Shown: positions 56,661 to 64,000 of the stretch, piece by piece
Position numbering within the stretch: the first letter of the stretch is position 1
How the letters are laid out: the number at the start of each line of letters is the position of its first letter
Source of the DNA: Lachnospiraceae bacterium
GTDB lineage: Bacteria; Bacillota; Clostridia; Lachnospirales; Lachnospiraceae
Assembly (NCBI GenBank): GCA_910575255.1
Contig: CAJTEM010000021.1
Location: 32,322-96,321, forward strand
DNA length: 64,000 nt
Direction of reading: 5' to 3'
The notes under the pieces: generated by a model
Told to the model about the DNA's origin: nothing
What the model saw: only the letters and a program-made list of their open reading frames with translations
Databases searched by the model: none
Translations under genes and position numbers: made by a program

Positions 56661-57257
56661 ATGGGAAGCTTGTTTGATTTCCGTAATGGATTGAGCAAGG
56701 GAAAAGATTTCTTTGGAACGGGAACTCCCTTCATTAGATATATAGATGTTTATAATAATAGATTTCTTAGGGAAGACGATATTACTGCTTTGGTAGAATG
56801 CACGCCTGCTGAGATTGAAAAACTGAAAGTTCATCGTGGAGATGTATTTTTTACCAGAACATCGGAAACGGCGGAAGATGTGGGCTGGTCATCGGTAATG
56901 CTGGATGACATAGGAGACTGTGTTTTTAATGGATTTACTATTAAGGCAACACCAAAAACGAATTATTTATTGCCGGAATATTGTGCGTTTTGCTTCGCTA
57001 CAGATGATTTCAGACAGTATGTCACAAGTCATTGTGCTTTTACAACCAGAGCGTCATTAACAGGAAAAACCATTGCAGAATATCAGCTTGCATTTCCGAG
57101 TATAGAAAAGCAACAAGAAATGGTGGATATACTGAGTAAGTTCCATACCCTCTGCAATGACTTGTCCGCAGGACTTCCGGCAGAAATCGAAGCACGGCAG
57201 AAGCAATACGAATACTATAGGGATAAGTTATTATCTTTTAAAGAAATACAAAAGTAA
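56661..57257 (+). CDS. hsdS: Third HsdS recognition-domain unit, out of frame with hsdS
   Basis: 198 codons from the first ATG, but the frame is open back to 56610, directly at the end of the GACA tract (LSAIKLIQYVFGYVTLPMGS). It encodes a full recognition half (MGSLFDFRNGLSKGKDFFG onward) plus the conserved helix PAEIEARQKQYEYYRDKLL, near-identical to the end of the preceding HsdS. There is no ribosome site before ATG 56661, so it is probably expressed only as a fusion after slippage in the repeat. The fused protein would have 631 residues and three recognition domains. Confidence 0.85.
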   Translation: MGSLFDFRNGLSKGKDFFGTGTPFIRYIDVYNNRFLREDDITALVECTPAEIEKLKVHRGDVFFTRTSETAEDVGWSSVMLDDIGDCVFNGFTIKATPKTNYLLPEYCAFCFATDDFRQYVTSHCAFTTRASLTGKTIAEYQLAFPSIEKQQEMVDILSKFHTLCNDLSAGLPAEIEARQKQYEYYRDKLLSFKEIQK

Positions 57258-57269
57258 GGGGGCGAAATT

Positions 57270-60200
57270 ATGCCGTACTTTAATATTGTAGCGGAGACAT
57301 CGGAAAATACGGTAGTCACAGAATATGAGCCAGTTAAGAAGCGCTCTGACAGCTATCAGAGTGAAGCTGCACTGGAACAAGAATTTATTCGTCTGTTGTG
57401 CGAACAGGGATATGAGTATCTGCCTGTTCACACAGAGAAAGATTTGGTTGCCAATCTCCGTAAAAAATTAGAAGAACTGAATAAATATCAGTTCTCTGAT
57501 ACAGAGTGGGAGGATTTTTTCAAAAATACTGTCGCTAACCCCAATGATCACATCGTGGAAAAGGCGCGCACCATACAAGAGGATAATGTTAAGGTATTAA
57601 AGCGTGATAGTGGGGAAACCAAGAATATTACACTGATTGATAAAACAAATATTCATAATAACAGATTGCAGGTTATCAACCAGTATGTGGTCAGCAAACA
57701 AGATGGCGCAAAACATGATAATCGTTATGATGTTACGGTTCTGGTCAACGGCTTGCCTCTTGTGCATATTGAGTTGAAACGAAGAGGAGTTGCTATTCGT
57801 GAGGCATTTAACCAGATTGACCGCTATCAGAGAGAGTCTTTTTGGGCAGGATGCGGACTATATGAGTACATTCAGATCTTTGTCATTTCCAATGGAACGA
57901 ACACAAAATACTATTCTAACAGTACCAGAAGGAATGCGGAAAAAGAGCATGAGAAAAGAGGAGCAAGCAAGACGAAGACAAGCAATAGTTTTGAATTCAC
58001 CTGCTTCTGGGCGGATGCCAACAATCGTGTAATTCCCGATCTGATTGATTTTACGAAGACCTTTTTTGCAAGGCATACGATTCTGAATATCCTCACTAAA
58101 TACTGTATTTTTACCTCAGAGGATATGTTGATGGTTATGCGCCCATATCAGATTACGGCAACGGAGCGCATTCTGAACCGTATTGAGATTGCGAATAATT
58201 ATAAAAAATATGGAAGCGTGGAGGGCGGTGGATATATCTGGCACACGACAGGCTCCGGCAAGACGTTGACTTCATTTAAGACCGCAAGGCTTGCTTCTAA
58301 ATTGCCCTATATTGATAAAGTGTTGTTCGTAGTTGACCGTAAGGATCTGGACTACCAGACCATGAAAGAATATGACCGCTTTGAAAAGGGAGCGGCCAAC
58401 AGCAATACCTCTACTGCCATACTGAAACGCCAGTTGGAAGATCCGGATGCGCATATCATTATTACAACCATTCAGAAGCTGGCAACTTTTATTAAGAAGA
58501 ATCCGGGGCATGAAGTGTACACAAAACATATTGTTATAATTTTTGACGAGTGCCATCGCAGCCAGTTTGGAGATATGCACACAGCCATTGTAAAGAATTT
58601 CAAGAAATATCACTTGTTCGGATTTACAGGAACTCCTATTTTTTCTGTAAATTCCGGTAGAGCGAAGAATCCGGAATTCTTCACGACAGGACAGACCTTT
58701 GGCGATCAGCTTCACAGTTATACCATTGTGGATGCAATCAATGATAAAAATGTCCTTCCGTTCCGGGTAGATTATATCAAGACGATGGACACGGAGGAAG
58801 AAATCACAGACGAGATGGTATGGGATATTAACCGGGAAAAGGTTATGATGGCTCCTAAGCGCATCCGCATTGTGACGCAGTATATACTGGAGCATTTTGA
58901 CCAGAAGACTTATCGTGGAGATAAAACATATATCTATAATACGCTGACTAATATCGAAGAAGTGGCAACGGCTAAGCGTGATGATAAGGTGGAGGAAATC
59001 AAGCGAAAGCAGCGCATTAGCGGTTTCAACTCTATCTTTGCGGTGTCAAACGTACCGATGGCAAAGCTATATTATCAGGAATTTAAGAAACAAATGACAG
59101 CCGATCCAACGAAGAAACTGCGTGTTGCGACAATCTTCAGTTATGGAGCAAATGAAGAAGAAGCGGACGGTATTCTGGATGAAGAAAATTCAGAGGATAC
59201 CTCTGCGCTTGACCAGCCGTCCAGAGAATTTCTGGAAAAAGCCATTAAAGATTATAATGAAATGTTTCATACAAACTACGATACTTCCAGCGATAAATTT
59301 CAGAATTATTATAAGGATGTATCGCTTCGGATGAAGAATAAAGAACTGGATATTCTGATTGTTGTCAATATGTTCCTGACAGGTTTTGATGCCACTACCA
59401 TGAATACCCTGTGGGTGGACAAGAATCTGAAGATGCACGGGTTGATACAGGCATTTTCCCGTACCAACCGTATTCTTAATTCCATCAAGACATTTGGTAA
59501 TATCGTATGTTTCCGCAACCTGCAAAAGCGTGTAGACAGCGCGATTTCCCTGTTCGGGGATAAGAATGCTGGGGGAATTGTCCTTCTGCAGAGTTTCAAG
59601 GATTACTATTACGGGTATGAGTCTGTGGACGGAAAACAAATGCCGGGTTATGTGGACTTGATGGAGGAATTGAATCATAAGTTTCCTTTATCAGAGCCGC
59701 AGATTGTTGGAGAGCAAAGCCAGAAAGACTTCATTGCCCTGTTTGGAGCAATTCTCCGTATGCGGAATCTGCTGCTGTCTTTTGATGATTTTAAGGGGAA
59801 TGAATTAATCTCAGAGCGGGATCTGCAGGATTATCTCGGTCGTTATCAGGACTTGCGGGATGAATGGAAACAGAAACGGCAGGAAGGTACAGATATCACA
59901 GATGATGTCGTATTTGAGATTGAATTGATCCGGCAGATAGAAATTAACATTGACTATATTCTCATGCTTGTGAAAAAATACCATGATACCCACTGTGAGG
60001 ATAAGGAGGTGCTGATTACGATTCATAAAGCGATTGACGCCAGTCCGGAACTGCGCAGTAAGAAACAGCTCATTGAAAATTTTATTGCGGGAATCAATGA
60101 CGTGGATGATGTTATGAATGAATGGCACAGTTATGTGGTGGAACAGAGGGCGCATGATCTTGATGAAATCATAGCGGAGGAAAAACTGAAGCCGGAAGAT

Positions 60201-60488
60201 ACTCGCAAATTTATGGAAAATGCGTTTCGGGATGGAGAGATAAAAACATCCGGAACAGACATTGACAAGCTCATGCCGCCGATTTCCAGATTTGGCGGTG
60301 GTGGGAGAGCTAAGAAGAAACAGGGCGTCATTGATAAGTTAAAGACCTTCTTTGAAAAATACTTTGGTATTGGCGGTCAGGCATCCTTTACAGGGCAGGA
60401 AAAGAAGGTGGTTACTTATGATTTTGACAGACAACAACCGTTGTCGATGGTAGCAGAATCGAAAACACCATATGGGGAAAAATCATAG
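57270..60488 (+). CDS. hsdR: Type I restriction endonuclease subunit HsdR
   Basis: A 1072-aa motor/nuclease subunit. The N-terminal PD-(D/E)XK nuclease includes VLVNGLPLVHIELKRRG near residue 165. Helicase motifs follow: Walker A IWHTTGSGKTLTSFK near 325, DEAD-box variant FDECHRSQ near 425, FTGTPIF, and motif VI region GLIQAFSRTNRI. It translocates and cleaves unmethylated DNA when bound to HsdM/HsdS. The reading frame is intact, so a change of HsdS specificity would have real restriction consequences. RBS AAGGGGGCG precedes the start by a few bases. Confidence 0.96.
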   Translation: MPYFNIVAETSENTVVTEYEPVKKRSDSYQSEAALEQEFIRLLCEQGYEYLPVHTEKDLVANLRKKLEELNKYQFSDTEWEDFFKNTVANPNDHIVEKARTIQEDNVKVLKRDSGETKNITLIDKTNIHNNRLQVINQYVVSKQDGAKHDNRYDVTVLVNGLPLVHIELKRRGVAIREAFNQIDRYQRESFWAGCGLYEYIQIFVISNGTNTKYYSNSTRRNAEKEHEKRGASKTKTSNSFEFTCFWADANNRVIPDLIDFTKTFFARHTILNILTKYCIFTSEDMLMVMRPYQITATERILNRIEIANNYKKYGSVEGGGYIWHTTGSGKTLTSFKTARLASKLPYIDKVLFVVDRKDLDYQTMKEYDRFEKGAANSNTSTAILKRQLEDPDAHIIITTIQKLATFIKKNPGHEVYTKHIVIIFDECHRSQFGDMHTAIVKNFKKYHLFGFTGTPIFSVNSGRAKNPEFFTTGQTFGDQLHSYTIVDAINDKNVLPFRVDYIKTMDTEEEITDEMVWDINREKVMMAPKRIRIVTQYILEHFDQKTYRGDKTYIYNTLTNIEEVATAKRDDKVEEIKRKQRISGFNSIFAVSNVPMAKLYYQEFKKQMTADPTKKLRVATIFSYGANEEEADGILDEENSEDTSALDQPSREFLEKAIKDYNEMFHTNYDTSSDKFQNYYKDVSLRMKNKELDILIVVNMFLTGFDATTMNTLWVDKNLKMHGLIQAFSRTNRILNSIKTFGNIVCFRNLQKRVDSAISLFGDKNAGGIVLLQSFKDYYYGYESVDGKQMPGYVDLMEELNHKFPLSEPQIVGEQSQKDFIALFGAILRMRNLLLSFDDFKGNELISERDLQDYLGRYQDLRDEWKQKRQEGTDITDDVVFEIELIRQIEINIDYILMLVKKYHDTHCEDKEVLITIHKAIDASPELRSKKQLIENFIAGINDVDDVMNEWHSYVVEQRAHDLDEIIAEEKLKPEDTRKFMENAFRDGEIKTSGTDIDKLMPPISRFGGGGRAKKKQGVIDKLKTFFEKYFGIGGQASFTGQEKKVVTYDFDRQQPLSMVAESKTPYGEKS

Positions 60489-60539
60489 GGAAAAGTTATA
60501 CTGTGCCAGAATATTCAGAAATAAGAGAAGGATGATTAT

Positions 60540-60597
60540 GGCACTGGGTAATATAATAAATTTTGCAGTGCCGTTACAGTGCCAATACAGTGCCGTT
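60540..60597. promoter_or_regulatory. CAGTGCC direct-repeat array, candidate operator
   Basis: CAGTGCC begins at 60566, 60577 and 60588, an exact 11-bp (one helical turn) spacing. An inverted copy GGCACTG lies at 60540-60546. The array ends 55 nt before the AlbA_2 gene. A TATACT box at 60625-60630 may be that gene's -10. Confidence 0.55.
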
Positions 60598-60652
60598 TTT
60601 GATCGCTTTTATCCTAAAATGTGTTATACTGTTTGGGGAGGTGTGATAGACG

Positions 60653-62032
60653 ATGAATTTGGGAAAAGAATCAGAGACATTGGAATTCAAAAAAACTACC
60701 GGCGAATTGAAAGAAGCTATGATTTCGATTTCTTCTATTTTGAATAAGCATGGCGTTGGAACATTATATTTTGGCGTAAAACCAAATGGTGATGTGATTG
60801 GGCAGGATGTGTCGGAATCATCTCTTCGGGATGTGTCCAGATTTGTATATGAATTCATAAGACCACAGATATATCCTGTGATACAGGAAGAAATTATGGA
60901 TGGTCGTCATGTAATTAAGGTAGAGTTTCATGGGGAGGATTATCCATATTTTGCTGCGGGAAGATATTATCTGAGGACAGCGGACGAGGACCGAGAAGTA
61001 ACACCTGCGGAACTAAGGCAGTTTTTTGTTGCGAATGAATATAAGGAAAAATGGGAGAAAACAAAATCGCAATGCCTTACAAAGCAGGTCGATAAAGCTA
61101 CCGTAAAGGATTTTTGCGAAAGAGCGATTGCTGCAGGACGCATGGTTGATGGAAGATATACAGTACAGACCGTGTTGAAAAGGTTCGGATTTGTAGAGGG
61201 AGATCATTTAACGAATGCCGGAAATGTCTTGTTTGGAAATTCGCATCCGGTGACTTTAAAAGCAGCCGTTTTTGCGACGGATGAAAAACTTACATTTTTG
61301 GATATGCAGATGTATGAAGACAACATTTTGAATCTTCTTGGAATAGCGGAAAAATATATTTTGAAAAACATAAACTGGAGAAGCGAGATTGTTGGTATGG
61401 AGAGGGAGGAAATTCCGGAAATTCCAGTTGCGGCTGTAAGGGAGATTTTAGCAAACAGCTATGCTCATGCAGTGTATAACAGCAGTACATACCATGAAAT
61501 TTGCATACATCCGGGGAAAGTTACCATATATAGTCCGGGTTCTTTTGCGAGTACATACAGTCCGGAAGATTATATCAACAAAAATCTCCAGTCTTCTATA
61601 CGAAATGCCGCAATTTCTAAAATTTTGTACTTGAATAAGTCAATTGAGCAGTTCGGAAGTGGATTTAAGCGTATCAACAGCTTGTGTAAGGATGCAGGGA
61701 TAAAGTATTCGTATGAATTTGCGGACAATGGATTTACATTTATTTTTTATAGAAAGACAAAAAATATCCTTGCACGGAAGACTGAAAATAAGACAGATGG
61801 CACTGTAAATGGCATTGAAAATGGCACTGTAAGTATTTGCCTGAACAAGAATGAGCAGGCAGTATATAGTCTGCTTGGGAAGAATCCTTGTTACACAAGA
61901 CAGGAACTGGCGGATGCTACATCAAAATCATTGAGGACGATCCAGCGGACATTGGATTCTTTGCGAAAGAAAGATTTAATAGAAAGGATCGGAAGCGATA
62001 AATCAGGCTATTGGGAGGTTAAGAGCCAATAG
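60653..62032 (+). CDS. AlbA_2/Schlafen-like putative DNA-binding protein with ATPase-like and wHTH domains
   Basis: A 459-aa protein. The N-terminal Slfn-AlbA_2 domain (about 1-125) has ESETLEFKKT, LYFGVKPNGDVIG and YYLRTADEDREV. A HATPase_c_4-like domain (about 255-375) has REILANSYAHAVY, and SIEQFGSGFKRINSLCKDAG. The C-terminal winged helix has TRQELADATSKSLRTIQRTL. A linker near residue 383 reads NGTVNGIENGTV and is encoded by repeats of the same heptamer (as complement) found upstream. Such proteins are common in accessory islands and are often called RecG-like regulators; function unknown. RBS GGGGAGGTG. Confidence 0.85.
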   Translation: MNLGKESETLEFKKTTGELKEAMISISSILNKHGVGTLYFGVKPNGDVIGQDVSESSLRDVSRFVYEFIRPQIYPVIQEEIMDGRHVIKVEFHGEDYPYFAAGRYYLRTADEDREVTPAELRQFFVANEYKEKWEKTKSQCLTKQVDKATVKDFCERAIAAGRMVDGRYTVQTVLKRFGFVEGDHLTNAGNVLFGNSHPVTLKAAVFATDEKLTFLDMQMYEDNILNLLGIAEKYILKNINWRSEIVGMEREEIPEIPVAAVREILANSYAHAVYNSSTYHEICIHPGKVTIYSPGSFASTYSPEDYINKNLQSSIRNAAISKILYLNKSIEQFGSGFKRINSLCKDAGIKYSYEFADNGFTFIFYRKTKNILARKTENKTDGTVNGIENGTVSICLNKNEQAVYSLLGKNPCYTRQELADATSKSLRTIQRTLDSLRKKDLIERIGSDKSGYWEVKSQ

Positions 62033-62120
62033 AAATTAGGAAAGAAACAAATCATTGACAAAAGAACAAGCGTTCGATACAATAAATACAGGTTCGCTAC
62101 CAAAGACTATATTATGTTAA

Positions 62121-62306
62121 ACAGATAAACTAATACCAAAGTTTGGTCAGTTTGACTTTCCCTTAGCTGGCCTTCAATATTATTATAGAGGCGATAATGT
62201 GGTTATGAAAATTGAAGTGGATGACTTTACTTTTATTATGAAAGGTCTATACAAAACCGCAATACCAGAGAGAGCGAAATTTTGTCCTTCATATGATTAT
62301 CAATAG
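62121..62306 (+). other. Short open frame, possible gene fragment
   Basis: An open frame between stops reads FGQFDFPLAGLQYYYRGDN and MKIEVDDFTFIMKGLYKTAI, ending SYDYQ, with no start codon or ribosome site at its head. It looks protein-like but I do not recognise it; a truncated remnant is possible. Confidence 0.3.
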
Positions 62307-62325
62307 AAATGAGGAGGGATAATGT

Positions 62326-62496
62326 ATGAAAGACAAGATTCTTAAGGTTTCATGTCCGTGCTGCAAGAATGGAAGATTATTTGATGTGATGCCAGATACG
62401 GAAGGCGTTATACAGATTAAATGTCCTTGTTGCAAAAGAATAATACAGATTTCATTACATAATAAAGAGATTCGTACTGAGCGAATAGGTGCATGA
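62326..62496 (+). CDS. Tiny zinc-ribbon protein
   Basis: A 56-aa protein with GAGGAGGGA before ATG 62326. Two CxxC knuckles (VSCPCCKNGRLFDV and IKCPCCKRIIQISL) are spaced as in small zinc ribbons of the Com/DksA-like sort found in phage and mobile elements. The partner is unknown. It ends at a strong terminator. Confidence 0.75.
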   Translation: MKDKILKVSCPCCKNGRLFDVMPDTEGVIQIKCPCCKRIIQISLHNKEIRTERIGA

Positions 62497-62511
62497 AAAT
62501 TCATAGCAATC

Positions 62512-62563
62512 AATGCCTGACGAAGCAAAAAGATACAATTTTTTGCTTCGTCAGGCATTTTTG
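62512..62563 (+). terminator. Strong rho-independent terminator after the zinc-ribbon gene
   Basis: A 20-bp stem (62512-62531 with 62540-62559) with an 8-nt loop and a T run. Confidence 0.9.
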
Positions 62564-62607
62564 GATTTTGTTGCATAAAAAACAAAAATAAATTTGATTT
62601 GCATATA

Positions 62608-62636
62608 TTGACAAATAGTGCAAAATAAATTATAAT
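62608..62636 (+). promoter_or_regulatory. Perfect-consensus sigma-A promoter
   Basis: TTGACA (62608-62613), 17-nt spacer, TATAAT (62631-62636). It drives the HTH protein at 62670, and a full consensus this strong in an island suggests a gene held by repression. Confidence 0.85.
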
Positions 62637-62669
62637 TTGTCCATAAATGAAAATAAGGAGAAAAATTCC

Positions 62670-63833
62670 ATGAGAAATGAAGAATTTGAATTATTACTCC
62701 AAAAGGCATCGATAGGCTGTTGTAAAAAAGAAGAGCTGTTAGAGGCAAAGGAAAGATTAGAATCTCATTTGGAGGATGTTAATGCGCAGTGTGCAGAGTA
62801 TGAGCAGGTAATTCAGATGATGGATTTGGAAGGGAAAAATACAGATAATCCAGAAGAAGTACGAAAAGCAATGGAATCTTACGGAATTGAGAATCCACAA
62901 ATAGCCATTGATGAATTAAAGAAATTGCGAGAATCACGAAATATAACAGCGCATTATATATCTGCTTTTTCAGATGCATTAGCTGAATTTAGAAATTTTG
63001 ATAAATATATCTGTTTTAACAATATTCGCACATTACTAAAAGTAAATTCTGATGTAAAGATTGGAATGATAGAAAAAGAGGCGGGTGTACGGTTGGGATA
63101 TATGTCGAGACTTGAAAAACCAGATAATACGTCTGAACCGACGATGGAGTTTGTGTCAACGGCTGCAAAGATGCTGGATGTCAGCATTGACTTTTTGGTG
63201 TCGGCTAATATTGACGAGGTTACACCAACAGAAGAATATGTCTTGAAATTTTTGAAGAATATTTCTGATGATGCTAAAAGCGGAAGACTATATTGGAATA
63301 GGCAGCCTTGTCAAAGATTAAATATACCGACAGACTTATATTCTGATTTCGGACCGTCGATGCATCCGCTGCAGAGTCCAGATGATGATAGCATGGACTG
63401 TAATGGGAATTATCATACAGCGAGTTTTTACTCACGATTTTATGAAGAAAAGAAAATAGATGTTATTGGAAATATATACTGGGCAAATTTGGAAGATGCA
63501 GAAAGTGATATCTACATTTTTCCCTGTGCAATTTATAGTGAACAGGAATGTCTTAATTCTCAAGCTTGTTATGAGATATATCTTATTGCACCAGATAAAT
63601 CGGTTATACCATTATGCAATACGCTTAGAGCATGTGATTTGATGAAGTCAGCAACTAAAGATCTTTATATGCAAATAGAAGTTTTATCATCACATGTCAA
63701 TATTGATAACAAGGCAAGAAGTGTTATAGATGCATATATGAAGAAGGATAAAAAAAATCTGTCCAAGATATTTGAAGTACCAAAGACAACGAAAGATGAA
63801 TGTATGATAGATCCTGAATTGCCATTTAACTAG
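62670..63833 (+). CDS. Large protein with central XRE-type helix-turn-helix
   Basis: A 387-aa protein. Residues 1-75 are a charged helical, probably coiled-coil region. Residues about 110-185 form an XRE-like HTH (GMIEKEAGVRLGYMSRLEKP, then EFVSTAAKMLDVSIDFLVSA). The remaining 200 residues are an unrecognised, probably effector or substrate-sensing domain. ATG 62670 has AAGGAG nine bases upstream; an in-frame TTG at 62637 overlaps the promoter and is rejected. AT-rich codon use matches the island. Confidence 0.8.
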   Translation: MRNEEFELLLQKASIGCCKKEELLEAKERLESHLEDVNAQCAEYEQVIQMMDLEGKNTDNPEEVRKAMESYGIENPQIAIDELKKLRESRNITAHYISAFSDALAEFRNFDKYICFNNIRTLLKVNSDVKIGMIEKEAGVRLGYMSRLEKPDNTSEPTMEFVSTAAKMLDVSIDFLVSANIDEVTPTEEYVLKFLKNISDDAKSGRLYWNRQPCQRLNIPTDLYSDFGPSMHPLQSPDDDSMDCNGNYHTASFYSRFYEEKKIDVIGNIYWANLEDAESDIYIFPCAIYSEQECLNSQACYEIYLIAPDKSVIPLCNTLRACDLMKSATKDLYMQIEVLSSHVNIDNKARSVIDAYMKKDKKNLSKIFEVPKTTKDECMIDPELPFN

Positions 63834-63913
63834 TATAATACATTCTAATTAACTATACATTTTGCACGTAATGTGATATCATGTATACCTACCATGATAC
63901 GGAGGTGTAACTA

Positions 63914-64000
63914 ATGAAATTCACATTACAGCCGGAAGATAAGGTCGAGCTTGAAAAACTTGCCAAATCCGGAATGACACCTGTAATAATAAGCCAACGT
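63914..64000 (+). CDS. IS630-family-like transposase, N-terminal start (cut by window end)
   Basis: The 29 visible residues (MKFTLQPEDKVELEKLAKSG and TPVIISQR) match the start of IS630-type transposases, where a short helix precedes the HTH. GGAGGTG lies upstream. The element's left inverted repeat should fall in 63840-63913, but I cannot define it without the right end. Confidence 0.6.
   Translation, partial: MKFTLQPEDKVELEKLAKSGMTPVIISQR

Noticed and set aside
60472..60747. 91-codon frame between hsdR and the AlbA_2 gene
   Set aside because: It overlaps both neighbours and the CAGTGCC array; no ribosome site and no protein-like conservation.

Overview
The window looks like a chromosome segment of a spore-forming Clostridia, most likely a gut Lachnospiraceae relative. 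The reasons are the sporulation sigma factor SigG, a transketolase split into two genes, a GntR-type AraR repressor, YesM/YesN-type two-component pairs beside sugar ABC transporters, and consensus sigma-A promoters. I cannot name the genus from sequence alone.

Layout. 0-0.5 kb: the C-terminal end of a TRAP transporter large permease (DctM) and its terminator. 0.6-7.6 kb: a YesM/YesN-type kinase and regulator, then a CUT1 sugar transporter (binding protein and two permeases, no ATPase), then a small HPr-like protein. 8.3-26.3 kb: a complete L-arabinose locus. It has a three-component sensor (kinase, sugar-binding lipoprotein, AraC-type regulator), a divergent AraR repressor, a CUT2 ABC transporter, araA, a transaldolase-like aldolase, split transketolase, an FGGY ribulokinase-like kinase and araD. 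Together these import arabinose and carry it to xylulose 5-phosphate and through the pentose phosphate pathway. 26.5-29.3 kb: sigG, a scar of decayed genes (CdaR-type regulator and DctM remnants), and an alpha/beta hydrolase. 29.4-35.4 kb: a chemoreceptor facing away from a sedoheptulokinase-like kinase, cobyrinate diamide synthase and a DMT exporter. 35.5-45.3 kb: a signalling cluster of REC-GGDEF, two large hybrid histidine kinases, a nuclease lipoprotein and an orphan binding lipoprotein. 45.3-52.6 kb: a repeat element, a radical-SAM sulfatase-maturase-like enzyme, tRNA-Pro(GGG), a HAD hydrolase, dihydrolipoamide dehydrogenase, aminopeptidase P and RlmD.

52.8-64 kb is an AT-richer accessory (defence) island. 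A type I restriction-modification system, resembling the EcoR124 (type IC) group, is laid out as xre-hsdM-(HEPN-like ORF)-hsdS-hsdR. It is followed by an AlbA_2/Schlafen-like regulator, a tiny zinc-ribbon protein, a large HTH protein and the start of an IS630-like transposase. The most striking feature is hsdS. It carries TAEL 12-bp spacer repeats between its first two target-recognition domains. It then carries a run of 8.75 GACA tetranucleotides just before its stop codon, beyond which a third recognition domain lies out of frame. Loss of one GACA unit (or gain of two) would fuse everything into a 631-residue, three-domain specificity subunit. That gives two independent ways for this locus to change DNA methylation specificity.
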